In this document: positions 1 to 6,234 of the stretch, piece after piece | How positions within the stretch are numbered: the stretch's first letter is position 1 | Layout of the letters: every line of letters starts with the position of its first letter | NCBI GenBank assembly: GCA_934101685.1 | Contig: CAKORZ010000009.1 | Location: 1-28,434 of the forward strand | DNA: 28,434 nt | Direction of reading: 5' to 3' | From: an uncultured Bacilli bacterium | GTDB taxonomy: Bacteria > Bacillota_I > Bacilli_A > RFN20 > DUOF01 | The notes under the pieces: model-generated | Database searches by the model: none | What the model was told of the DNA's origin: nothing | Seen by the model: only the letters and a program-made list of their open reading frames with translations | Made by a program: the position numbers and the translations under genes

Positions 1-126
1 GGTGATAATATCGAAATGGAAGTTGAATTAATTCACCCAATCGCTATTGAAAAAGGTACTAAGTTCTCTATCCGTGAAGGTGGACGTACTGTAGGTGCTG
101 GTAGCGTAATCGATATCATTGCTTAA
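1..126 (+). CDS. tuf: Elongation factor Tu, C-terminal end (partial)
   Basis: The window opens inside this gene; only the last 41 codons and the TAA stop are present. The readable protein (GDNIEMEVELIHPIAIEK, then a segment containing REGGRTVGAG and ending in IDIIA) is the conserved end of domain 3 of EF-Tu, the GTPase that brings aminoacyl-tRNA to the ribosome. Codon choice looks like a highly expressed gene (CGT arginine, GGT glycine). A strong terminator follows about 35 nt after the stop, so tuf ends its transcription unit here. Start and upstream partner (often fusA) lie outside the window. Confidence 0.96.
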   Translation, partial: GDNIEMEVELIHPIAIEKGTKFSIREGGRTVGAGSVIDIIA

Positions 127-140
127 TAATTAAAATAAAA

Positions 141-156
141 TTTTATACGTATAAAA
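141..156. repeat. 16-bp perfect palindrome after tuf
   Basis: TTTTATACGTATAAAA reads identically on both strands and lies between the tuf stop and its terminator. It could be an extra RNA hairpin upstream of the terminator or a dimeric protein site. It is mostly A/T, so chance is possible. Confidence 0.5.
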
Positions 157-161
157 CAAAC

Positions 162-185
162 AAAAGGAGCTTTATGCTCCTTTTT
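162..185 (+). terminator. Rho-independent terminator of tuf
   Basis: The stem AAAAGGAGC / GCTCCTTTT encloses loop TTTAT and runs into a T5 tract. This is a standard intrinsic terminator on the plus strand. Confidence 0.9.
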
Positions 186-201
186 GCTTATAAAAATTTA
201 C

Positions 202-229
202 TTGCATTTATTGACATTAATGATAAAAT
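202..229 (+). promoter_or_regulatory. Candidate promoter of the membrane-protein/nicotinamidase unit
   Basis: TTGCAT (202-207), a 16-bp spacer and TAAAAT (224-229) preceded by an extended -10 TGA. A TTGACA at 211-216 has no well-spaced -10. The -10 is 17 nt before the ATG at 247, a spacing repeated at other promoters here. Confidence 0.45.
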
Positions 230-235
230 ATAACT

Positions 236-258
236 GGGTGAATTTTATGACATTTTAA
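236..258 (+). other. Good ribosome site and ATG followed by a stop at codon 4
   Basis: GGGTG (236-240) sits 6 nt before ATG 247, almost the same arrangement as the cwlD start (GGGTGA then ATG 2535). Reading from 247 gives Met-Thr-Phe-TAA. The same frame then stays open to 828 and continues with KNKTRQFFINAFIFLVG, a plausible start for the first membrane helix. A single A-to-T change at 257 would make TTA (Leu) and restore the frame. Confidence 0.6.
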
Positions 259-300
259 AAAAACAAAACAAGACAATTTTTTATTAACGCATTCATTTTT

Positions 301-828
301 TTGGTAGGAATGTTTAATGTTTCTATTTCTGGAGTTTTTGGAGGATACTATGGTTCTGTCGCTGCAATTATTGTAGTATTGGCAACTATATATACATATG
401 AATTATTCGACAAAAAAATAAATATAAAAGAAAATATAGCTGAGTTATCATTAATTGGGAGCGTTGCTTTTCTTAATGTATTATTCTTCTTGGTTAATGA
501 TGTATTTAATATTAGAGTCTATACAAAAAACAATTCTGGATTTTGGAGCATTTTGGTGATTATTTCACAATTAATAGCAATAGGTGCACTTGTATATACT
601 TCAGTAATGTTTATACTTAATAGTACTAAAGAAAAAATTGAAATTGTTGATGAAAATCAAAAAATAAAAGCAGTAAAAAAAGATGATATCAAAAATAATG
701 ATACTGAAAACACGTCTGAAAGTGAAATGAATCAAGAAAAAACAGATGAAACAAAAGTGGAAATAAGAGCTATAGAAAAAAAGAATGAAAATGAAAAAGA
801 TCCTCCATTTATGGAAGAAGAGAACTAA
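301..828 (+). CDS. Membrane protein of unknown function, 5' end possibly broken
   Basis: I do not recognise the family. Taken from TTG 301 the protein is 175 residues. It has about three hydrophobic segments (roughly residues 12-34, 47-66 and 82-107) followed by a highly charged, probably cytoplasmic tail rich in Lys, Glu and Asn. Neither TTG 301 nor ATG 310 has a well-placed ribosome site. The well-placed start is ATG 247, but an in-frame TAA at 256-258 cuts it off after three codons; the 14 sense codons between that stop and TTG 301 also look like part of the first helix. The gene may therefore be a recent pseudogene, carry a sequencing or assembly error, or use a poor internal start. Its stop (826-828) is one base before the nicotinamidase ATG, so the two are probably co-transcribed and translationally coupled. 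Confidence 0.6.
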   Translation: MVGMFNVSISGVFGGYYGSVAAIIVVLATIYTYELFDKKINIKENIAELSLIGSVAFLNVLFFLVNDVFNIRVYTKNNSGFWSILVIISQLIAIGALVYTSVMFILNSTKEKIEIVDENQKIKAVKKDDIKNNDTENTSESEMNQEKTDETKVEIRAIEKKNENEKDPPFMEEEN

Positions 829-829
829 T

Positions 830-1411
830 ATGAAAAGAGAAAAAATATTATTAGTTATAGATATGAATAATGGGTTTACTAGAGAAGGCAATATGTATAC
901 AGAAAATTTGAATGATTTAGTATTACCAATGAAAAAATTTATTATTGAGTTAAAAAAACAAGATGCTAAAGTAGTATATTATAGCGATGCGCATAATGCA
1001 AATGATGAGGAATTTGAGTTGTATCCTGTGCATTGTATTAAAGGAACACATGAAAGCGAATATGTTGATGAACTATTAGGACTTAACGATTACTATGTTG
1101 AAAAGCAAACAACTAATGGTTTTGTTGCTAAAAATCCTTTTGAATTTTCAACAGAAACAAATGTTGATTTTTATGTTGTTGGTGGAGTTACAGAAATTTG
1201 TGTTAAAAATATAACAATGTCCATTCTGGATTTTATAAAAAATGAAAAATTAAAATCAAATGTATATGTTGTTAGCGATTTAGTAGCAACATTTGATGGA
1301 CCAAATAATGATGCCACTATTAGGCATAATAATGCTTTATGTGAAATGAAAAATAACGGCGCAAAGATTGTTACTAGCAAACAAGTACTTCAAAAAAATA
1401 ATATTAGATAA
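830..1411 (+). CDS. pncA: Nicotinamidase-like cysteine hydrolase
   Basis: This 193-residue protein of the isochorismatase-like fold probably converts nicotinamide to nicotinate and ammonia, feeding NAD salvage. The catalytic triad is visible: Asp11 (LLVIDMN), Lys92 (VEKQ) and Cys124 (GGVTEIC, with the usual cis-peptide motif before the Cys). The nicotinamidase-type metal ligands are also present: Asp53 and His55 (SDAH) and His68 (YPVHCIKGT). These favour nicotinamidase over isochorismatase. I chose ATG 830 rather than the in-frame ATG 785: it starts directly at the core strand MKREKILLVID, has GGAAGAAG at 813-820, and follows the previous stop by one base. A hairpin terminator follows. Substrate assignment rests on motifs only. 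Confidence 0.8.
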   Translation: MKREKILLVIDMNNGFTREGNMYTENLNDLVLPMKKFIIELKKQDAKVVYYSDAHNANDEEFELYPVHCIKGTHESEYVDELLGLNDYYVEKQTTNGFVAKNPFEFSTETNVDFYVVGGVTEICVKNITMSILDFIKNEKLKSNVYVVSDLVATFDGPNNDATIRHNNALCEMKNNGAKIVTSKQVLQKNNIR

Positions 1412-1413
1412 TT

Positions 1414-1440
1414 AAGTATGGAAACATGCTTTTTTATTTT
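1414..1440 (+). terminator. Terminator after the nicotinamidase gene
   Basis: Stem AAGTATG / CATGCTT (one G-T pair) with a GAAA tetraloop, followed by a T-rich tail beginning three bases after the TAA stop. Confidence 0.8.
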
Positions 1441-1449
1441 AAAAAAATC

Positions 1450-1476
1450 TTGACTTTAGATACTAAATAATATAAC
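1450..1476 (+). promoter_or_regulatory. Promoter of rplM-rpsI
   Basis: TTGACT (1450-1455), a 15-bp spacer and TATAAC (1471-1476). The predicted transcript starts near 1483, which places the conserved-looking leader RNA at its 5' end. Confidence 0.6.
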
Positions 1477-1545
1477 ATTATACACGGCAATATGCCTTAT
1501 TGTAGCCCCGGTAAAGTTACAATTATAGGTATGAAGGAGGAAAAT
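1477..1545 (+). ncRNA. L13 ribosomal-protein leader RNA (candidate)
   Basis: The 74 nt between the -10 box and the rplM start contain two local stems: GGC/GCC around AATAT (1486-1496), and ATTGTA (1499-1504) pairing with TACAAT (about 1518-1523) around a GC-rich loop GCCCCGG. The position directly before rplM, and the structure, match the Firmicutes L13 leader (Rfam family 'L13_leader'), thought to mediate feedback by a ribosomal protein. I recalled the family rather than searched it. The ribosome site AAGGAGG lies at 1534-1540. Confidence 0.6.
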
Positions 1546-1550
1546 TAGTC

Positions 1551-1991
1551 ATGCAACGTCAGACTACTATGATTAAAAAAGAAGATGTAAACCGTAAATG
1601 GTATGTAATAGATGCACAAGATAAGCCACTTGGACGTCTAGCTTCAGAAATTGCTGAAGTTTTAACAGGTAAGAATAAAGTTACTTATACTCCTAATGTT
1701 GATTGTGGGGATTATGTAATTGTTCTAAATGCAAAGGCTGTAAAATTAACAGGTAATAAGTTAGAAACTAAAAATTATTACAATCACTCTCAATTTTCAG
1801 GAGGTCTTAGAACAAGAAGTGCTAAGACAATGCTAGATCAATATCCAGTAGAAATGTTTGAAAGAGCTGTTTGGGGTATGTTACCTAAAGGCAGACTAGG
1901 AAGACAAATCTATAAGAAATTATTCGTATATGAAGGAAATGAACATCCACATACAGCACAAAAGCCTGAAGTATTGGATGTTAACTTATAG
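1551..1991 (+). CDS. rplM: 50S ribosomal protein L13
   Basis: At 146 residues this is the usual length for bacterial L13, a protein of the large ribosomal subunit. Recognisable blocks are RKWYVIDAQDKPLGRLAS (residues 15-32), a central segment ending in YNHSQFSGGLR (about 77-87) and the MLPKGRLGRQIYKKLFVYEG stretch (about 109-128). ATG 1551 has AAGGAGG 10 nt upstream. The gene is followed within 11 nt by rpsI, the normal bacterial L13-S9 operon, and its TAG stop overlaps the rpsI ribosome site. It is preceded by a likely autoregulatory leader. Confidence 0.98.
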   Translation: MQRQTTMIKKEDVNRKWYVIDAQDKPLGRLASEIAEVLTGKNKVTYTPNVDCGDYVIVLNAKAVKLTGNKLETKNYYNHSQFSGGLRTRSAKTMLDQYPVEMFERAVWGMLPKGRLGRQIYKKLFVYEGNEHPHTAQKPEVLDVNL

Positions 1992-2002
1992 GAGGTAAGA
2001 AA

Positions 2003-2443
2003 ATGGCAGCAACTAAAACTACTACAGCTAAAAAAACTGTAGCTAAAAAAGAAAAAGTTCAATATACTGGTACAGGACGTCGTAAGAGTTCAGTAGCACG
2101 TGTTAGATTAGTTCCAGGAACTGGTACTATTTTAGTTAATGGTATTGATGTTAATGAATATATGCCATATCAAACATTAGTTATGGATATTAAACAACCA
2201 CTTACTTTAACTAATACAACAGATAAATTTGATGTTTATGCAAACGTAAATGGTGGAGGTACTTCTGGACAAGCTGGTGCTATTCGTTTAGGTATTGCTA
2301 GAGCATTATTAGTAGCATCTAATAATGAATATAGACCAGTATTAAAAGTTAATGGTATGCTAACAAGAGATGCAAGAAGCAAAGAACGTAAGAAATACGG
2401 ATTAAAAGCAGCAAGACGTGCACCTCAATTCTCAAAACGTTAA
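2003..2443 (+). CDS. rpsI: 30S ribosomal protein S9
   Basis: S9 of the small subunit; its basic C-terminal tail reaches the P-site tRNA. The core YTGTGRRKSSVARVRLVPGT and the C-terminal end GLKAARRAPQFSKR are diagnostic. The protein is 146 residues, longer than the usual ~130, because of a Lys/Thr/Ala-rich extension (about residues 2-18) before the conserved core. ATG 2003 is supported by TAGGAGGT at 1989-1996, which overlaps the rplM stop. A strong terminator follows the gene. Confidence 0.98.
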   Translation: MAATKTTTAKKTVAKKEKVQYTGTGRRKSSVARVRLVPGTGTILVNGIDVNEYMPYQTLVMDIKQPLTLTNTTDKFDVYANVNGGGTSGQAGAIRLGIARALLVASNNEYRPVLKVNGMLTRDARSKERKKYGLKAARRAPQFSKR

Positions 2444-2461
2444 GTTATATTTTGCTATATC

Positions 2462-2490
2462 AAAGGAGAGAAATTTTTCTCTCCTTTTTT
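2462..2490 (+). terminator. Terminator of rplM-rpsI
   Basis: The long stem AAAGGAGAGA / TCTCTCCTTT with a short A/T loop is followed by a run of T. It is the strongest-looking hairpin in the first 5 kb. Confidence 0.92.
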
Positions 2491-2534
2491 CATATTCTTT
2501 TATAGGAAAACATATTTATTATTAGGGTGAAATT

Positions 2535-3224
2535 ATGAAAAAAAGAATTGCTATAATTATTTCATTTGTTTTATGCTTATTTATTTTGATAAACATTACT
2601 TTTGTAACTATAGTTGCCAAAATAAATAATTTTAATAAAGAGCAAAATAATTTGATTGGGAAAGTTATATATATTGATCCAGGACATGGCGGAAAAGATA
2701 ATGGAGCATCTGTTGAAAATGTATTGGAGGATAATATAAATTTAAAAATAAGTGAATATCTTATGGAACTATTAATTGATTCTAATTCACATGTTTTAAT
2801 TACTAGAACTGGAGATTATGATTTAGCTTCTTTATATCAAAAAAATAGGAAAAGAGAAGATCTTAAAAATAGAGTTAGTTATATAAATGATAGTAAACCA
2901 GATATTTTTATAAGCATACATTTAAATACATATTCTTCAAGTAGTGTAAAAGGAGGACAAGCGTTTTATCAAAAAAATGATAATAGTAAGTTATTAGCTA
3001 CTTATATTCAAAATGAATTTAATGAATTGTCTTCCTTAAACAAAAAGGCAAAATACGGTGATTATTATATTTTAAACAATTCAAAACCAGTTGGCACTTT
3101 ACTAGAATGTGGCTTTTTAAGTAATAAAGAAGAAAGATTCAATTTAAATGAAGAAAATTATCAAAGAAAGATTGCTAATAAAATATATAAAGGAATCATT
3201 AAATATTTTAGTGAGGTTTATTAA
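2535..3224 (+). CDS. cwlD: N-acetylmuramoyl-L-alanine amidase, CwlD type
   Basis: A zinc amidase that cuts the bond between N-acetylmuramic acid and the stem peptide of peptidoglycan. An uncleaved or cleaved N-terminal membrane segment (residues 4-28) precedes an Amidase_3 domain. Zinc and catalytic residues are visible: His51 (DPGHGGKDNGA), Glu65 (VLEDNINL), His129 (FISIHLN) and Glu191 (LLECGFLSN). The block TRTGDYDLA, then RKREDLKNRV, is the pattern of CwlD, the amidase that makes muramic-delta-lactam in spore cortex of Bacillus and Clostridium. Its place after rpsI also matches Bacillus. Length (229) fits CwlD. Whether this organism sporulates cannot be told here. Start ATG 2535 follows GGGTGA. 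Confidence 0.85.
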   Translation: MKKRIAIIISFVLCLFILINITFVTIVAKINNFNKEQNNLIGKVIYIDPGHGGKDNGASVENVLEDNINLKISEYLMELLIDSNSHVLITRTGDYDLASLYQKNRKREDLKNRVSYINDSKPDIFISIHLNTYSSSSVKGGQAFYQKNDNSKLLATYIQNEFNELSSLNKKAKYGDYYILNNSKPVGTLLECGFLSNKEERFNLNEENYQRKIANKIYKGIIKYFSEVY

Positions 3225-3253
3225 TTGCTTAATTTAAATAGTTAATTTATAAT
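3225..3253 (+). promoter_or_regulatory. Promoter of the flavoprotein/flippase pair
   Basis: TTGCTT (3225-3230), a 17-bp spacer and a perfect TATAAT (3248-3253), 21 nt before GTG 3275. Confidence 0.75.
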
Positions 3254-3274
3254 AAAAAACAAGGATGTGAAATT

Positions 3275-4459
3275 GTGATTAAATATAAGGTAGCTATTAT
3301 AGGTGGTGGAGCAACAGGATTATTACTAGCTAATTTATTATCTAAAGATAAATTTGATATTTATGTAATAGAAAAAAATAATAAGTTAGGGAAAAAAATA
3401 TTAGCTAGTGGTAATGGTAAATGCAATTTCACTAACATTAATGTAAAAAAGGACAATTATAGTAATGAGTTTGCCTTAAAAATTGTTAATAGATATAATA
3501 CTAATAAAACTATATCTTTGTTTAAAAAATTAGGAATGCTATCAAAAATAGATAATGAAGGAAGATGTTATCCTTATAGTGAATCATCTAATACAGTTTT
3601 AGATTGTTTAAAAGAAAAACTAAATTATGTTAAATTTATGCTTGATACAGAAGTAAAATGTATAGAAAAAGAAAATAATAAATATAAACTATTATGTAAT
3701 AAAGAATATATAGTTTTTGATTATGTTATTTGCTGTAGTGGAAGTTTAGCTTCAAATTTAGGTAGTGAAAAGGCATATAACTATTTATCACAATTAGATA
3801 TTAAAACAACAAGTTTAAAACCATCTTTAGTTCCTCTACTAGTTAAAGAAGATATTTCTAACTTAAAAGGTGTTAAGGCAAAGTGTAAAGTAACATTAAA
3901 AAATAGTAAAAATGATACTGTTTATGAAGAAGATGGAGAAGTTATGTTTAAAGAAGATGCATTAAGTGGAATAGCTATTTTTAATGCTTCTAGTTATATA
4001 AATAGAAAAAAAGATAACTATAAAATTGTTTTAGATTTGTTTCCTGATATGGAATCTTATGAATTAGAAAAATATTTATCAGAAAAATTCAAAGCGAACT
4101 TATCTTTATTAAAGGGTTTAATAAATGATAAATTGGCAGATTATATTTATAGCAAAAATTTTATTAAAGAAATATCAGAAAATCAAGTAAAAAAAATAGT
4201 AAAAGAATTAAAGTGTTTAGAATTCCTAGTTGTCGGAAGTTATTCATTTAAAGAAGCACAAGTATGCTCTGGTGGTGTTTCTGTGCAAGAAGTTACTGAT
4301 AATTTAGAGTTAAGAAAATATTCTAATGTTTATGTTGGTGGAGAACTTCTTGATGTGGATGGAGTATGTGGAGGATATAACCTTCAATTTGCTTGGTCTA
4401 GTGCAATGACAATAGCAAATAACATTAATTCAAAGGTAGGTATAAATGGTGAAAAATAA
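3275..4459 (+). CDS. BaiN/HI0933-family FAD-dependent oxidoreductase
   Basis: A 394-residue flavoprotein of the HI0933-like (YhiN/BaiN) family. An N-terminal dinucleotide-binding loop (IIGGGATGLLLAN, residues 8-20) is followed by the family signature GKKILASGNGKCNFTN (about 38-53). The C-terminal FAD-binding part has YVGGELLDVDGVCGGYN, near residues 352-368. Cellular substrate is unknown for most members; BaiN itself was linked to bile-acid dehydroxylation, but that role should not be transferred from the fold alone. GTG 3275 was chosen because AAGGATGTG lies just upstream and the start abuts the flavin-binding strand. Its 3' end overlaps the next gene by 14 bp, so they are one operon. Confidence 0.88.
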   Translation: MIKYKVAIIGGGATGLLLANLLSKDKFDIYVIEKNNKLGKKILASGNGKCNFTNINVKKDNYSNEFALKIVNRYNTNKTISLFKKLGMLSKIDNEGRCYPYSESSNTVLDCLKEKLNYVKFMLDTEVKCIEKENNKYKLLCNKEYIVFDYVICCSGSLASNLGSEKAYNYLSQLDIKTTSLKPSLVPLLVKEDISNLKGVKAKCKVTLKNSKNDTVYEEDGEVMFKEDALSGIAIFNASSYINRKKDNYKIVLDLFPDMESYELEKYLSEKFKANLSLLKGLINDKLADYIYSKNFIKEISENQVKKIVKELKCLEFLVVGSYSFKEAQVCSGGVSVQEVTDNLELRKYSNVYVGGELLDVDGVCGGYNLQFAWSSAMTIANNINSKVGINGEK

Positions 4460-5534
4460 AGGGAAAAAAATTGTATTTTATTTAATTAACTTGTTAATTG
4501 TTGTAATTGTTTCAGGGCTTACAATATCTAAAATATTTAAAGAGAATGGAGTTGAAGCTCTTTCATATTTAAAAGATTTGAGCGTATTTTCAATTATACT
4601 TTTAACTGCTATTTTCTTCGTTAACTATTATTTAGAAGGAATTATAATTTCAGTTTCTATGAAAAAATATAAAAAGAATTTTAAACCAGCAAATGGATTT
4701 GTTGTTCAATGTGTTGGTGGTTTATTTTCTGCAATAACTCCTTTAAAAATAGGGTACTTTCCAAGTTTAGGTTATGCTTATTCTAAATATGATGTAAAGG
4801 CAGAAGAATTAATAAAATCAATGGCAAAAACAAGTTTCTCATATCAAATATTAACATTATTATTAAGCATAGTGTCATTAATTGTATGCTTTAGCAAACA
4901 AATGGTTGTTACATTAGGATCTACTAATCTTAATTTAAAGTATGTGGCGTTAATAGGATTTGTATATAACATTGTTTTGTTTGGCGGATATTTTTTATTA
5001 GTTTTATCTCCAAAAATACATAATTTTGTTTTAAAGATACTTGCTTGGATATTATTAAAAATAAAAAAGATTGATAATAAAGATGAGTACTTAAATGCTA
5101 AAGCAGAAAAAATGAAATTAGTTAGGAAAGAATTAAAAGATTATTTTAAAAACATTAAAGAATCAATAGTTATATTTGTATTGTATTTATTTAAAAATTT
5201 AATATTTTGGGGATTACCTTATTTCGTTTATTTGTTAATAGCAAAAGAAAAATTTAATTTTGACTTATATTTATATACAATAGTATTAGTTAATTTGATT
5301 AGTTATATAACTAATATTATTCCTCTTCCTGGTGCTAGTGGTGCAGCAGAAGTAGTCTTTATTGCAACATTTGGCCTTATATATTCACCAGAATCATTAT
5401 TAACAAGTGTAATGCTAGTTTGGAGAGTGTTTAGTTATTTCATTAACATAATAGTAGGATTTATAGTATTTGCTATTATAATAAATGTAAAAAAAGGAAA
5501 AAAAGAACAGAAAGAAAATGTTACTGTTCAATAA
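4446..5534 (+). CDS. Flippase-like integral membrane protein (LPG_synthase_TM / UPF0104)
   Basis: The 362-residue protein has about eight hydrophobic helices and the family motifs GGLFSAITPLKIGYFPSLGY (about 91-110) and NIIPLPGASGAAEVVF (about 290-305). This is the membrane domain found in lysyl-phosphatidylglycerol synthase MprF and in stand-alone proteins such as YbhN. The soluble aminoacyl-transfer domain of MprF is absent, so it should not be called a lysyl-PG synthase; a lipid flippase or transport role is the usual inference. ATG 4446 lies inside the previous gene. The 3' end overlaps clpP on the other strand by 14 bp. Confidence 0.85.
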   Translation: MVKNKGKKIVFYLINLLIVVIVSGLTISKIFKENGVEALSYLKDLSVFSIILLTAIFFVNYYLEGIIISVSMKKYKKNFKPANGFVVQCVGGLFSAITPLKIGYFPSLGYAYSKYDVKAEELIKSMAKTSFSYQILTLLLSIVSLIVCFSKQMVVTLGSTNLNLKYVALIGFVYNIVLFGGYFLLVLSPKIHNFVLKILAWILLKIKKIDNKDEYLNAKAEKMKLVRKELKDYFKNIKESIVIFVLYLFKNLIFWGLPYFVYLLIAKEKFNFDLYLYTIVLVNLISYITNIIPLPGASGAAEVVFIATFGLIYSPESLLTSVMLVWRVFSYFINIIVGFIVFAIIINVKKGKKEQKENVTVQ

Positions 5535-6099
5535 TTTTATCAATTATTCCATATTCTAAGGCATCGCTTGAGTCTAAAAAATAATCTCTTTCGGTGTCTT
5601 TTTCTATATCATCTAAACTTTTACCAGTATTACTAGCTAGTATATAGTTTAGTTTTTTCTTTATTTTTAAAAGCCTATTAGCCATTATCGAAATATCTGT
5701 AGCTTGACCTTGACCTCCACCAAGAGGTTGATGAATCATTATTTCGCTGTTTGGCAAAGCATATCTTTTACCTTTTTTGCCACCTGCTAATAGGAAGGCT
5801 GCCATACTAGCGCACATTCCTACACAAATTGTAGAAACATCACATTTTATAAAGTTCATCGTATCATATATAGCCATTCCTGCTGTTATGCTTCCTCCAG
5901 GAGAATTAATATATAGCGAAATATCCTTTTTTGAGTCTTGCGAAGAAAGATAAATTAATTCGGCTACTACAATTGATGCAGTAGTGTCGTTTATTTCACC
6001 ATTTAATAAAATAATTCTCTCATTTAATAATAAAGAAAATATATCATATGCTCTTTCTCCATCACTATTTTTAAGTGTAACTGTAGGTATGTAGTTCAT
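5521..6099 (-). CDS. clpP: ATP-dependent Clp protease proteolytic subunit
   Basis: ClpP forms the double-heptamer chamber that degrades proteins unfolded by ClpX or ClpC in the cytoplasm. The catalytic triad is complete: Ser98 (GMCASMAAF), His123 (MIHQPLGG) and Asp172 (DTERD). The substrate-binding segment LYINSPGGSITAGMAIYDTM is present, and 192 residues is the usual length. The minus-strand start has GAGGCGAT about 9 nt upstream. It is the only minus-strand gene among plus-strand genes from tuf to eno and converges on the flippase-like gene with overlapping ends. I saw no CtsR operator repeat or CIRCE element in the 130-bp upstream gap. Confidence 0.97.
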   Translation of the reverse strand: MNYIPTVTLKNSDGERAYDIFSLLLNERIILLNGEINDTTASIVVAELIYLSSQDSKKDISLYINSPGGSITAGMAIYDTMNFIKCDVSTICVGMCASMAAFLLAGGKKGKRYALPNSEIMIHQPLGGGQGQATDISIMANRLLKIKKKLNYILASNTGKSLDDIEKDTERDYFLDSSDALEYGIIDKIIEQ

Positions 6100-6181
6100 T
6101 ATTTATCGCCTCATTAATAAATATGGGCAAGATAGTAGGAAATATACCTCCTTTTTAAAATAGAACCATGAAAAAAACTAA

Positions 6182-6210
6182 TTGAAGTATTTGCGATAAT
6201 AGTTTAAAAT
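6182..6210 (+). promoter_or_regulatory. Promoter of the Sel1-repeat gene
   Basis: TTGAAG (6182-6187), 17-bp spacer and TAAAAT (6205-6210), 24 nt before ATG 6235. It lies in the divergent gap shared with clpP. Confidence 0.7.
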
Positions 6211-6234
6211 ATAAATGTTCTGAGGTGATTGTCA

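Noticed and set aside
247..275. Programmed frameshift at the T4A7 run to bypass the stop at codon 4
   Set aside because: A single slip in either direction leads into frames that stop soon after; only a net substitution (TAA to TTA) restores the frame, so slippage does not explain it.
4446..5534. Calling the membrane protein MprF (lysyl-phosphatidylglycerol synthase)
   Set aside because: Only the membrane domain is present; the C-terminal aminoacyl-transfer domain is absent.
6146..6155. Perfect Shine-Dalgarno-like sequence on the minus strand upstream of clpP
   Set aside because: No start codon lies at a usable distance downstream; clpP has its own site next to its ATG.
6122..6157. An 11-codon plus-strand ORF in the clpP/Sel1 gap
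   Set aside because: No ribosome site and no supporting context; it lies in the clpP upstream region.
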